Shown: piece after piece, positions 1 to 12,400 of the stretch
How the letters are laid out: the number at the start of each line of letters is the position of its first letter
Numbering within the stretch: the stretch's first letter is position 1
DNA from: Chaetorhynchus papuensis
Taxonomy: Eukaryota > Chordata > Aves > Passeriformes > Rhipiduridae
DNA: 64,000 nt
NCBI GenBank assembly: GCA_013396525.1
Contig: VWYX01001223.1
Span: 124,001 to 188,000, forward strand
Reading direction: 5' to 3'
Notes under the pieces: model-generated
The model's input: the letters and a program-made list of their open reading frames with translations, nothing else
Told to the model about the DNA's origin: nothing
Database searches by the model: none
Made by a program: the position numbers and the translations under genes

Positions 1-818
1 ACAACTTCAACAGGCACTGGCCCTTCGGGGACAGCCTGTGCAAGATCTCGGGCACGGCGTTCCTCACCAACATCTACGGGAGCATGCTGTTCCTCACCTG
101 CATCAGCGTGGATCGCTTCCTGGCCATCGTGTATCCCTTCCGCTCCCGCACCATCCGCACCAGGAGGAATTCCGCCATCGTCTGTGCCGGCGTTTGGATC
201 CTGGTCCTCAGCGGCGGAATTTCGGCCTCGCTGTTCTCCACGACCAACGTGTCCAACACCAGCACCACCTGTTTCGAAGGGTTTTCCAAAAGGATCTGGA
301 AAACCTACCTGTCCAAGATCACCATATTTATTGAGGTGGTGGGATTCATCATCCCTCTGCTGCTCAACCTCACGTGCTCCTCGCTGGTTCTCCGGACTTT
401 ACGGAAGCCGGCCACCCTGTCCCAGATTGGGACCAACAAGGAGAAAGTGCTGAAGATGATCATCGTGCACGTGGCCATTTTCGTCGTGTGCTTTGTCCCC
501 TACAACTCCATCCTGTTCCTGTACGCGCTCGTGCGCTCCCAGGCCATCGCCAACTGCTCCCTGGAGAGGTTTGCCAGGACCATGTATCCCATCACGTTGT
601 GCATCGCCACCCTCAACTGCTGCTTTGACCCCTTCATCTACTACTTCACCTCCGAGTCCTTCCAGAAGTCCTTCAACATCAAAACCCAGATTAAAATGGA
701 TTCTCTTTTCAAGACGGAGATGCCGCTCACAAAGACGGCGCTGCCGGCGCCGCAGGATGAGATCAGTGACCAGGCCATCACCAATGGAGGAGATCCCACA
801 TCTGAATCCCATTTCTAG
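1..818 (+). CDS. LPAR4: Lysophosphatidic acid receptor 4, 3' part of coding exon (5' end outside window)
   Basis: Reading in frame from base 3 gives 271 residues and a TAG stop at 816-818. The family protein has about 370 residues, so roughly the first 100 (N-terminus, TM1, TM2) lie left of the window. Visible in order: the end of ECL1 with WPFGD; the TM3 cysteine in DSLCK that forms the ECL1-ECL2 disulfide; a canonical DRF (DRY) motif in CISVDRFLAIVYPF; TM4; ECL2 with two N-glycosylation sequons (NVS, NTS) and the partner cysteine in TTCFEGF; TM5; TM6 with CFVPYN; and TM7 with DPFIYYF (NPxxY variant). The Ser/Thr-rich tail ends in SESHF. The sequence is close to mammalian LPAR4 throughout. 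Known for the family: a plasma-membrane LPA receptor coupling to G12/13, Gs, Gq and Gi, with roles in vascular development. The alternative, LPAR6 or P2RY5-type, fits less well, because the tail and the RKPATLSQIGTNK loop are LPAR4-like. Confidence 0.96.
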   Translation, partial: NFNRHWPFGDSLCKISGTAFLTNIYGSMLFLTCISVDRFLAIVYPFRSRTIRTRRNSAIVCAGVWILVLSGGISASLFSTTNVSNTSTTCFEGFSKRIWKTYLSKITIFIEVVGFIIPLLLNLTCSSLVLRTLRKPATLSQIGTNKEKVLKMIIVHVAIFVVCFVPYNSILFLYALVRSQAIANCSLERFARTMYPITLCIATLNCCFDPFIYYFTSESFQKSFNIKTQIKMDSLFKTEMPLTKTALPAPQDEISDQAITNGGDPTSESHF

Positions 819-1290
819 GGAGATGTTTACACAGGGAGTTATCCCCCATTAACTCCTGATTAATGCCACGTGGCAGAGAGCTGTTCCAGAAAATGGGGGT
901 TCACACGTGGGGTTAATGAAGAAAAGCTGCTGGGGGATGGCAGATCCTCACACTGGGATGGTCCCATCATATTCCACAGGTGACCACAAAATATCAAAAT
1001 CCCAATGGATCTCCCTTTGGAGATTATGGATAGGCAACAACACATGCATCAACTCAGGAGGGAACAGAACAGCTTCTTTAGCCAGAAGGTGCCAACATTT
1101 GGCATTTTTCCTCCTCAGTAGTTGACATGGGACCAGTTGGGAAATAGAAAATTTTGTTTCCTTAGAGATTCCTGCCAATATTTCCTGCCTTCTGGAGATG
1201 CATCCTCATCCTCATATGTTAACTCAGTAACTTCCCACAATATGTATGTTTGCTTACAAAGGCATAATAAAAGCTTGTGGCTTTTCCTTA
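819..1290 (+). other. LPAR4: Probable LPAR4 3' untranslated region
   Basis: This non-coding sequence directly follows the LPAR4 stop and runs to just past the first AATAAA. No open frame here resembles a protein. The end is inferred from the poly(A) signal. A longer 3'UTR is possible, since a second AATAAA lies at 2321-2326. Confidence 0.55.
1266..1271 (+). promoter_or_regulatory. Candidate poly(A) signal AATAAA for LPAR4
   Basis: The hexamer is AATAAA, about 450 nt after the LPAR4 stop, followed by T/G-rich sequence (gcttgtggcttttcc) like a downstream element. It is the first consensus signal after the stop. Confidence 0.5.
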
Positions 1291-3212
1291 CTCCACTGCC
1301 AGAGTGTAGAGCCTGGTTTTCCTAGAGACTGGAATTTATGGAGAGGTTTGAAGTGTAAATAACTGTTTAGCAAAAAAAAAAAAGAGTTGCTTGGTGACAG
1401 CAAAGATAATAAGAGAAAAAGATAATGAATACTACAGTTTTGAAATCTGAAGTTTCATTTTTATCAGATTAAGCTGTTGTTTAATTTATTTGATTATTTT
1501 TAATGCCACGTCTGGGGAGGAGTAAAGAGCTCGTTAATGATCTGTCACACCTGGGCTTTTATATCCCAAGGGATTATATGACTATTTCTGGGAAGGGCTG
1601 GACTGTACAGTCAGCTGGAGAAGGGCCTGAAACCCCGGAGCTCTTCCAAGGGCAGAGCTCCCATATGGAAGCTGAGGCAGCTGAAGGCCCAGGAGTGCTG
1701 ATCCCTCTGAAATATGGACAAGTGGTGTCAGAGCACCCAATTAAGGGATGATCTGTGACTGTTTAATGGGTTTTTAGGGCCTCAAAGTAACTAAAAAACC
1801 GATTTGCTGCACTCTTTTCTTAGCTGGTTACAGCAATATTGTCTTGTTTTCCAATTAATTTATTACCTTTCCTTTTATAGATTACAGAAATCTATGAAAA
1901 ATTAATTATTTGTATGTGTTGCATTTTACCACCTGGTTCCTTTCTCCAGCTCTTGGCTCATGTTTGAAGCTCTACATCCCTTCCCAGGCTGGGTCATTCT
2001 TAAGGGTAAGACACAGAAATGAGGAGAACAATTTAATTTGAAAAAAATATAAAGCTACGAGTTGTTAGCTCAGCAATCTACATTTCCATGGTAAAGCTAC
2101 TTCTAGGACTGTATTGCCAAAAAAAGAGACAAATTATTAATTGAACAGATGTTTTCCACTCAACTCTATTTTAAGTCTCTCTGATGAAGCCTCGTGAGAT
2201 ACGAGAGCAACACCTCAAATGTGATCATTTAAAGCAACAGAGGTTTAAGTGTGAGAAGAATTCAGCTGTAAAATGTTAATGCTTCCAAGGGAATATTTAT
2301 TTAGCACTGCATTCACTTTGAATAAAGAAGTCTGTGGCTTACCAAGGCTGGGAGACCCCAGAAATTATTCTATTTCAGCCGCAAAATGTCACTTATTGGA
2401 AAAAAACCTTATGATCAACCCATTATACACAGAGAGCATGAGAGCAGCCAAAATATTCTGTTTCAGCTCTAAGTTACAGCAGTATTTACTGGAAACTTGC
2501 ACACAGGACTGGCCTGGGAGGTTTTTCTGGAGATTAAACCCTCAGACAGCAGCACTTTGGAGCAGAAAAATGTGAAAACAAGGAGAGATCACTGGCAAAT
2601 GAGGTCGATGTGGTGGGACAAGGGACAGGCACTGACAGGGAGTTTGTCAGTGGCTGGGAAAGGTTTACCCCCAGCCCAAGCTGGGCTTTAGGAAGGAGCA
2701 GTATTTGCCATTTAATCTAGAGGTGGTGTCAGGCAGTGCACTGCCCCTTTTCCTGCCCGTGCCCCTTTCCTGCTCAACCCAAACTCTTCAGAGGGATTTT
2801 AAAAATCCATATTTCCTTTGGCTGATGAGCCCCTCTCAACCCTTGCCATGAAATGGGTGTATTTCAGAGCAGTCGTTCCCGTAACTTCAGATCAAAAGGC
2901 AAAGTGAGGGATTTGCCAGGCTTCCCTATATGCAGAGTTCTCCCTATGGAACAAATCCTTCACCCCATGGCAAACAGGAGGCTTGGGGAACCTTCAGCAG
3001 CTCTGACACACCCCAAACCCTGTGAGAAATGGGGCGCCCCATCCCAACACCCTGCCAGCAACTGGACTTAATGAGGCACAAGCTTCATTTTTAGGGATGA
3101 GAGAGAGAAGGAATAAGAGCAGGAAAAGTTCACCAACAAGCTCCATTTCTAGAGGTGGGAGAGGAAAGGAATGAGAGTAAGAAGGATCCACTAAAAAACT
3201 GAGGGTGCGTTC
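1291..3212. other. Intergenic, no gene seen
   Basis: AT-rich non-coding DNA. It has an A13 tract at about 1372-1384 and another AATAAA at 2321-2326 that could end an extended LPAR4 3'UTR. Short open frames here (for example 2273-2575) have no recognisable domain. Confidence 0.5.
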
Positions 3213-3325
3213 AGAACCACAGAATATCCCGAGCTGGAAGCGACCCACAAGGCTCATGGAAGTCCAACTCCTGGCCCTGCACAGGACAGCCCCAAGAATC
3301 CCACCTATGCCTAAAAACACATCTT
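3213..3325 (-). repeat. CR1 LINE fragment, 3' end
   Basis: On the + strand this starts with the reversed CR1 3' terminus (agaaccacagaatatcc). It continues through the 'gagctggaagcgacccacaagg' type of sequence and 'tccaactcctggccctgcac', typical of avian CR1 3' regions. It is severely 5'-truncated and has no ORF. Confidence 0.8.
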
Positions 3326-5465
3326 CCTACTCACAAGAAAAATATCTGGAACACGAGAAAATGCTCTTCTCTGAGGCAAAACCCTGATTAATTCAGATTT
3401 ACAAAGAGAGGAGAAACCTGTTTACACTCAGCTTGTTCTCGGTGGGCAAAACCCAACTGCCAGCTTGGAAATCTCATTTTAAATCTGCTGCTTTCCACTT
3501 GCAAAGCAAGGAGAGAGCCCAGAGTCTGTGGGGTTTGGGAGCTTTGTGGGACAGGGCTGTTCTCGTGTCTGGTGGCTGCAGAATCTCCCATTTCCAGAGC
3601 CCTGAGACACCTTCTGCTCTGGGCGTGCTCCACAGGCCTTCCTCTTGTTAAATCCAAGGGAAGAAAGAAAACTCCAGGCTAGAAACCACTGTCTGGCCTT
3701 CTGAAGGAAATGTTAAAAGACAGGAGGGAAAGAACTGCCTGGGACTGGACAAGCTCCAGGCTCCACATCCATGGCCTGCCTGTAATCCCAGCATAATGGG
3801 TGTCTTTTTGGGAGCCAAACCAGTGCCAATGCTTACAAATTTCTGTTTGCAGTTTTATGGGGCAAGAGCTGTGGTGGATATTCTCACATAAAACGTAATC
3901 CTATCATCCTGTGCCAAAAGGCCAACTGAAAAGATCCATTATTTTGTAATTTAAGACCTCATAAATTATATGGAGATCACATGATGACTGACACTCACAT
4001 CTGCCTGGGACAGGTCTTGACTAATCTGTTTTTTTCTAGGTCAGGTACACTGAGTACACACTCCATGGTTTGTGGATAAATAACCAATTATGCATTCAGA
4101 GAGAGGAAAAGTCATTTTTCAGATGTCAGCAAAGCCAAGCTGGGAGGAGAGGGTGGCAGGAAAGTGCATTCCCAGTTTTTCTGGCTGAGGGGCAGCTGAG
4201 TGTTCCTCGCCCCCACTACGAAGGGCTGCTGTCAGCAAAGACAACGCCACAACTTCAAGTTTAAAAACAAAATGAAATTAATTAAATGTCACTGCCTTTA
4301 GCTGAGGCTGAGACAGGACCTGGAGATCCTAAACAAGCATTAATCATGGATTTCCTTGCTCCCAGCCAGCTCCCTGTTCCCATTCCCCAGTCCTCCCACA
4401 ACTTTCGTTCACCAGCTTTGCAATCCATTGCCCAGCAGGAAAAGCTGCAGCTCCAAAAGGCTCCTGAGCCCTCTGCCCAGCCCAAACCCCACCTGGTGTG
4501 CCCACACTCGGTGAAATTCTGTGCCAGTCTCAGCTGTTACAACAGGAGCAAGCAGGGTCTTGTTCCACAGACCCAGGGAAGCTCCTCTCGGTGCCACCAC
4601 GGGCCCTATGATGGGTGAAAGGTGGCAAATCCCACATAAATCTTGGGTAAATCTTGTGTAAATCTCCACCAGCTTGGCACAATCGGCGCAAACTACCCAG
4701 AGTCACATCCACGACACACAAGGGCAAAGAGGCAGCACAAGTCACGTAAAAAAGCCATGGATTAGCTCTTGGATGAGCCAGAGGGATGGATGGAAGGTTC
4801 CTGTGCTGCCCGTACACATTAGCCAGCCAGGCTCTGCTCCTCCTATCCCTGCTCCCTGCATGGATCCGGCCTTGAAATCCCTCTCAAACTATCCCTGGGA
4901 AGTTTTTTGTTGGTTCTCCCTCAACTTCTGCGTGGATGAGGGAGGGAGGCTCTGCTCCCTACCCAGCACAAAGACACGGATGACCCAGAAGGAATTTCCC
5001 CATGCCAGAGAGATTCAGCACCTCTGACAACCCTCTCAAAAGCCAGTGTCCCCACAGAGCTCCCCCGTAGCATCCCAGGCCATTCCCACTGGGAAGGTTT
5101 GCTGTCCACAGGCAGGAAATTGTCCCCTCAGGGACAGCAGTGGCTCCTGTGAAAGTGTCCTTTGGTGGGACCTGCTGGCAACGGGGAACCCTCAGCACAG
5201 GATAACCCCAAAGCTTTGCTGTGCCAAGGAGTCTTGGGGCAGGATTTAGGGACGGGAACAAAGCAGCTCTCACTTCGCTAAGCAGGTTTTTTGAGCGTTA
5301 ATTGAGGAAAGAGGCAGAGCTGTTCTCCATGGATTAGCAGCCCAAGCCTTGTTTCCCCTGTAATTCCAGGAAAGCTGGAATTTTATTTCTGAATGCTGTC
5401 CCCAGGCTGACCCCAGAGTCCAGGCTGGGTCTGAGCTGTGCACTCACCCTCTGACACTCCAAGGA
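3326..5465. other. Intergenic, no gene seen
   Basis: Non-coding sequence of mixed composition. Short overlapping open frames on both strands show no domains, no supporting splice pattern and no similarity I recognise. Confidence 0.5.
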
Positions 5466-5775
5466 CCATGAATCATGGAATTAAGGTTGGAAAGACCTCC
5501 AAGATCATCAAGTCCAACCATCAACCCAGCCCCACCATGTTCACCACAAACCCGTGTCCCCCAGTGCCACATCCACACATTTTCTGAACACTTCCAGGGA
5601 TGGGGACTCCACCACTTCCCTGTTTCAATGCTTGACAGCCCTTTCTGTGAAAAACGTTTCCCAATATCCAATATAAACCTCCCCTGGCACAACTTGAGGC
5701 CATTCCCTCTCATCCTGGTATGGTATTTGTACGTAACCTGTATCTCTCTAGAATTCTCTGCCATGGAGATGCCAC
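5466..5775 (-). repeat. CR1 LINE fragment, 3' end, about 300 bp
   Basis: Reversed CR1 3' end: 'aaggttggaaagacctccaag' and 'atcatcaagtccaacc', then the characteristic 'ccacatccacacattttctg', 'acacttccagggatggggac' and 'cattccctctcatcctg'. One of the longest and best preserved CR1 pieces in the window. The open frames across it are random translations of the element's non-coding 3' region. Confidence 0.9.
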
Positions 5776-5959
5776 TTGGGGAAAATTAAGTTTGTTGGAG
5801 GTTCAGGCACTCAAAGAGCTTAAAAAGTGAGGAAGATCTACCCAAAACATCTTTGAGTGGTCAAAGATCCTTTTCTCTGAGCACAGATTCCAGCCATGGG
5901 AATCTCCTCCCTTTCCTGTTTGTTCTGTCAGGATCTGGCTGTGATTAAAGGCTTGTTCT

Positions 5960-6090
5960 GCCCAATGTGAAATCCCTGGAAGTGCCCAAGGCCAGGTTGG
6001 ACAGGGCTTGGAGCAACCTGGGATAGTGGAAGGTGTCCCTGCCCGTGGTCTTTAAGGCCAATTCCAACCCAAACCACTCTATGATTTAGG
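5960..6090 (+). repeat. CR1 LINE fragment, 3' end
   Basis: Sense-oriented CR1 3' region: 'ccctggaagtgcccaaggcc', 'ggttggacagggcttggagc', 'ggaaggtgtccctgccc', ending 'ccactctatgattt'. It is the same subfamily as the pieces at 27695, 29065, 35336 and 41523. Confidence 0.9.
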
Positions 6091-9000
6091 ACAGCGATTT
6101 TAAGCCCTATGAAATGTGCACATTTCACAGCAAAACATGGAGCTATTCCTGGTTTTTTCCTCTGGAAAACATCACTTCACTTAAAACTAACATTTAACGC
6201 TGCTGGCTGTTCTAGATTTTAATTCTTAAATTTAATTTCCATGCAAAACACCAGGACGCTCACACCCCTAAACCACTGGGACAAGCAGGGAGTGGGGTGG
6301 TTTCTTTTTGGGATCACCTGGCATATGTTTTCCGAGAAAACTGTCCAGTTCCTAAGAAAAACCTGGGCTGGCTTTTGCCTGCCTGAGGGATTTGAGCAAT
6401 GTAAATATTGTATAGAAGTGACAACGCCCATGTTTTGCACTGTTTGCTCTTTTCTGTATCTCTGTGGATGTGTGTGGATAATGAAAAAGGAAAGTTTTTT
6501 CCGGAGAAACAGAACGTGTGAGTGTGCTCATTTACCCTGACTTACATAAATACACCATATTAGCTGGAATAATATTTAAATTTCACTTTCTCTGCAGCCC
6601 TCTCAAATCCTGAGTACATCCAGCACACATGCAGATTTTCCTGGAAACTCTCAGCATGGAAACTGGTCATTCCTTTTTCTTGGTTTGTACAAATCCCCCC
6701 ATTTCTTCCATCATTAGCCCAAATCACCTCTGCAGTCATGGAATACTTTCTTGGAACTCATTCCCTAGATCATTTCCCAGACCACAACACACAGAAAAAA
6801 CCAAAGCAGTTGCACTGAACCTATTTTAATTTATATTTCCCCAAGTTCCCATCCTTCCTGCACAGGATGACACATGGCTAATGGAATAAAATTAACCTTA
6901 AAAACATCTTTTGACCACTGGAAGGGCTGTGCTGCTTCCAAAGCTGGCCTCATGTGTGTTATCCCTGGAAGTGAGGTGGAATAAAAGCCCTCTCAGCACC
7001 AGGGAGAGTTGAAATTTTACTCAGAGAGTCTGAGAACCTCACGGATGACACTGAATTAGCGGCTGATCCCTATGGGAGGTGTTATTTTATATCCTAAATC
7101 AATATTAGCTGCATTAGGGAGCTGAGGAAAGGGCTGTAGAAGAGGTGTCTCAGATCTCCTGCTGCACAGATGAAGAGTCTTGGGAAATAATTTACAAGTT
7201 TTACATAGGTCACACAAAGAAAAAAATGATCCTGTTTGAGCAGTGGCACTATTAACATTATAAATTCTGGGTGCTCTGTAACTGCCCATTACACACTGAA
7301 AGCCTGGACTAAAGAAAAGCCCCCTAAAACAAGGCCTGGTGTAAGCCCAGGCTGTGATCCAGCAAGGCCAGGTGTTGATTGTGCAGCTCCAGGGAATATT
7401 TTGTTATTTATAACATGACCAGCACCAGTCAGAGCTTGAGGTCACAGCAGAGCTGAGATTTGCTCACACAACTGCAGAGCCATCAGAACCCAAATTTCCA
7501 GCAAATGGGCAAAAAGTCCTCTTAAAACCAGAATTAAGCCAGGCCTGGAACCGGCTGACAGGCCCAGGAAGGGATATGAGACCTTGCTTCATTCACAGGT
7601 TTGGGCAGGAAGAAGGTTCAGATTTATCAAAGGGCAAATTTCAGTCCTAAGTCCAACAATCACATCCTGGAATACCTGGAGGAGGAATTTTCTCTTTCTG
7701 CCTTAGGGCTGCTGTTTCCCCCTGGCACAGGGACAGCTGGAGGCCACAGACAGGGGGCCGAAGGATCCCACTGAAATTCCTGCAATCACCTCCGGATTCT
7801 GCATTGCAAATGATATCATTTGAAAAGCCTCTTCCCTCAGGGTTACTCAGGAGAATAATTGGCATTTTCCAACCCCATTCCCACTTGTGAGAGATGACAT
7901 GGATGATGGAACCATCCCAATCTGAGGGAAAGGGGAATGTTGGGGAAATCTGTCACGGTTTAGGCATAAAAGTGGCTTTTTGGCAATTCAGATTCCTGTC
8001 TTTTCCCATCTATTTCCTCATCATTCCAAAGCAGCAGAGCAGTGAGGGATCACAGGTAGGACTGAGGATGGGGACATACCTGTAAAACACTGTCCTGCCA
8101 CAGCCACTCCTTCCCGAACATTTATCCTACAATTCCCCCTGCAAACACAACTCCTGGCTGTTCACTGATATTCTCTAAATCCAGGGCTCACAGGACATTT
8201 GTCCCTCTCTTTTTTCGGGGGGGAGGACAATGACATTGATCCTGGAGGCTGCCACCCTTTCTCCTTTCCACATCCCCCTCTGGCTCCCCCATTGCCTTGA
8301 GCTGTGCAGCACCTGCCTGGGAGGGCACGCTGTCCCCCAGATCTCTGCAGTATCAATTCAAATCAAACAGAACCCGAATTTCCACCACCTCCCCCAAAAT
8401 TAGGTTTGTTTTTATTTTTAATCAGGATCCTGGGAGCAGCTTTATCCCATCCATCCCTGTGCTGGCACAGGGAAGGTGTCCATGGAGGGAGGACAATGGG
8501 AACTTCTAAGCCAGCTCTGCAGCCTCACAGAGCCCCTCTCCAGAACAAACATTAGGGATGTGCTGAAGGTGGACTTCTATTTCCATGAGAAGCCTTAAAT
8601 ACAACTCCTGAACACTGAAACTCCCTGGCTGACACCAGCCCTCATAGACCTGTGGTTTAAATCAGAATTAAACGGTGATTCCCGCATTATTTCACCTCTT
8701 ACTCCCATTTTTATTTCGTTATCTGAACCTGTTTGGGTTTGCACTCCAGCCCTCACAGCAGCAGAGTTCTCTCTGCTAATAGAGCACCCTGTCCTTGGGA
8801 AGGAAATGAAAAACACTGCTAAAAACATCCTTTAGTTCTTGGGAGCCAGCAGCTGAGGAGGGACAGTTATCTCTGGATTCCTGTTAGACAAAGCAGGACA
8901 GATTGTGGGGATCAGTCACAAGGCAAAGACGGAAAAAAATAATCAGGATAACCCTTGTCCAGCAGTGAGAACAAGTGCCTGAATTCCTGGGAAGTCCTTG

Positions 9001-9324
9001 ACTTGCCACGGCCTTCAGCCAGACTGGGACTGATGTTAAAAGTGCAGGACTGGGCATTTTGGCTATTTAGGGATTTGAAATCACACATGGATTTGTTTGC
9101 TACCAAAACTTCACCAGAAATGCCGTAAGGTTTTCCCACCCCTATGGATGATGGCCTGGAAGCACATCCTGGTTGTATCCCAGCCTGTCTCCGACTGCAC
9201 ACAGTGCTGGAAGAGCCAAAAGGGCCGAAAGGGAAGCAGGAAGGAGTCCAAGGTAATTCCATGTGCATCTCCAGGAGCTAATTCAGGGAATTCTAGAAGG
9301 AGTAGCTCGTCCTACAAAGGAGGG
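6091..9324. other. Intergenic, no gene seen
   Basis: No recognisable coding, RNA or repeat feature. There are several short frames without domains. Confidence 0.5.
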
Positions 9325-9426
9325 TGAGGATATGGGGGCGTGGTTTATGGTCGTGCTCCTGGCAGTGCTGGGTTAACGGCTGGACTTGATTTCAGATGTC
9401 TTTTCCAACCTAAACAATCCCATGGT
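9325..9426 (+). repeat. CR1 LINE fragment, 3' terminus
   Basis: Sense-oriented CR1 3' end: 'gcagtgctgggttaacggct', 'ggacttgatttcagatgtc', 'ttttccaacctaaacaatcc', then 'catggttt'. It belongs to a CR1 type different from the 'ggaaggtgtccctgccc' class. Confidence 0.75.
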
Positions 9427-12400
9427 TTGGAAGGAGGAAGGCTGAGGGAGAGGAGGGAGGCTGTGTGTTGGAATTAGATCATAAATTTCCCCAAATAACT
9501 CACGGACCTGAATCTTCCACAGGGGTCAGCTCCCCTTGCCAAGCTGGCCAGGTGCCCAGCAGCTCACACCTGAACCTGATCCTGCCCCAGCACAGCTCCA
9601 GGTTTCATAAATCCAGGGATTTCTGGCCAGGGAACAGGGGTGAGCTCACACAGCCCCGCTGTTTCCATTTGGGGCTTGGCTCACACCTGGCCAGCCCCGA
9701 GCAGAGCAGCCCCAACATCTGCAGGAGCCCCCAGCCCCAAAACCTCAGGTGCTTTTCAAAGAGTGCAGCGGGGTTTTGATTACAAACAGGACTTTTTTAA
9801 TCAGAAAAAGCTGGGAGCTTGTTCTGCAAACAAGTTTTATTGTCTTAAACTGGAGGTTTTATCGCCAACATCTTACACTGGAGGAGAGAAAAAAATCCCA
9901 GTGCATTGCCAAAGCCATTCCCCCTCTCGTGTGAGTCACAGGTTTGACCCAGCCTGGTGGGACAGGAGCCATCTGACAACAATGGGAGTCTGGCACTTTG
10001 CATCCCGGAGTTCAGCGAGCGCACGGGCCCTAAAAATAAACCCTGCTAAGCTGCTGGAGCTGCATTTTCCTACCAAATTTCCTGCTGAGCCCATCCGACC
10101 ATCATCTGACCACATGGATAGACCTCCTTGGTTAGAGGCAGGGAGATTTAATTAGGAAGGAAGGAAGCAGGGAATTCCTGTTTGGGTTTTTTTTTTTTTT
10201 GAGGGGGGAGTAGGAGGGAAGAACAAATGAGACAAAAAGAATTACGAGCAACGGACACGTTTTCCTGGCATTGGGGGTGCTGCAGAGTAAAGGACACTGT
10301 GAAACATCTCCTTCCTCCTCAGGGGGCTCCCTCTCCTTCCTTCCCTTCATCCAGCACGGTTTAAGTAAAGAAACATCTGCAGCAACTCCCCAGCAGACGA
10401 GCCCTAATCGGGGAGAGATAAATAGGAGTATCTGGGATGTGTACAGAGGTGTAGGATGCCAAGGGGCTTTGTGGGAATTGGGTGCCAAGTCACTTGAACT
10501 GCAGATTAGAGCTGGCAGGGATTCCATGGAGCCTGGCCCCGGGAAAATGTGCTGCAGGACAGCCAGCCATGGGAATAGCCACAGGAAAGGACACACTGAG
10601 GTACCATGGCTCAAAAAGGACTCCTTGGTACAAGGAAAATGCTACAAATGGATCTACATCACAGAGGGATGGAAAAATCCCTGATTAGGCAGAGAAACCT
10701 GTGGTGTGTGGAGTGAACACGAGCTGGAATTACCCTTGAGTTCAGGATCTCATCTCACATGTGGGGCTCTCAGAAGCAGCTCTGTGCAATCTTCACATCT
10801 CTGTATTTAGGGAGAATCCAAGAGTTCCCGCTCTGAAAGGAGCTGTTTGGGAAATAAGAGCTGTTAAAATCCCCATCCCAGCCAAAGGTGTTCCCTGGAT
10901 GCTTTACAGAAGGAGCCGGGTTGGACAGGCCATGGAAGTGTCCCTGGGCTCTGGAAGTGTCCCTACCCATGGAACAAGAGGGGTTTTAGGGCCCCATTAA
11001 TCCCCAGCCATCCCAGGATCCTCTAAGGGGGATCTGCTCCCTGTGGATGTGCTGAATGCTTCCCACCTCGGCAGCAGCAGCCTGTGCTCTCTCCCTGATT
11101 CCTGCAGAGCTCCTGCTGAGCTGTCTCCTCCTTACAGATGACCTTTATCGGGTAACAGAGATCACCCCAGAGCTCTCTCCCTGCTCCAAACAGGAAATCC
11201 CAAGCCAGCACCACGCGGGCTCGGAGCAAACAGGGACTTTTCCAGCAGCAGGATTTTCACACCTTTCCTGGGCTGCCCTTTCCCTTTGCTGTCCTGCTCA
11301 GTATTTCAGGGGAAAATGGATAACATGGGACATTTAAAGCAGTTCCCAATAAAACCAGCTCCGTTTCACAGCTCCAGCAGGAAAATCTCCTCTGCTGAGG
11401 CTGAACAGGCACTTGCAGCTGGAGCAGGGGGAGACCAATGGCTACAACAGGATCTGTTTTTCCTGGCTTTGTCTCACTCGACTGCTCCAGAAAGCAACCT
11501 AAGGGCTCTAGGCAAGGAGCAGAGATCAAATTCACTTCCTTTCCTTGCAGGGTTTGAAGTGAAAGATCCTATTCCACAGCGCTCTCTTAGGAAAACATAT
11601 CCAGCATATTTTTACTCCTCTTTTTTTCCCCCTCTCTTTTTTCCTTTTTGCAATAACCTCTGGATAAAGCCCAGAGCCAGGCCTGGTGTCTGTCTGGATC
11701 AGTGACATGCACTGGATGAGCTGAGCCTGTCCCAGTTTGAAGGATGCATTCCCAGGAAGAATTCAGCTCATTTTTGGGCTCTGGGAGAGGCCTGCAGGCA
11801 CCTCCTGGAGCTGCTGAAAGCTGCGGCTCAGCTTTGTAACACCCTCTAAGCCAGACCTGAGGGGGGTTTATCACACCCAGGCAGATTGGGCAGCTCAAGG
11901 TCACATCTCGCTCTTCCTGGAACAGCAGAGCCCAACTGCAGCCTCACACCAGGGAAAAAAATCCTCCCACCGCAGTTATTTCTCTATTTTTTCATCATTT
12001 TGTTCTTCCCAAACCTCCACCTGCCCAGGTAACACTGGAGCTCAGCATCCCAACATTCCCCAAGGGATCTCAGAGGCTGCCACTTAATTCCTCAGGAAAA
12101 AAAAGCTGATGGGAAGTGCAGATTTCTGATCCTGAAATAGGAAGGAAGCTCCATCCCCACATGGAAACAAACATTTTAACTAAGGAGACACAGGAGAAAT
12201 CGAAACACAAGGGGATGCAAATAATTCAGGGGTTGAACTGTGTGTCAGCCAGCAAGCCCCAGTGGCATTCTGGAGACCATCCTAAGAAAAAGGCTGTTTA
12301 TTCCCAGCTCCATAGCGACCAAAAATCACTCCTGTGAGCTCTGCTTGTCCTGCAGCCAGCCTGGTGTCTCCAGCAGCAAATCAGGGCAGGAATTTTGATT

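Noticed and set aside
10914..10975. CR1-like string 'gttggacaggccatggaagt'
   Set aside because: Too short and too rearranged to distinguish from chance; mentioned only within the intergenic entry.
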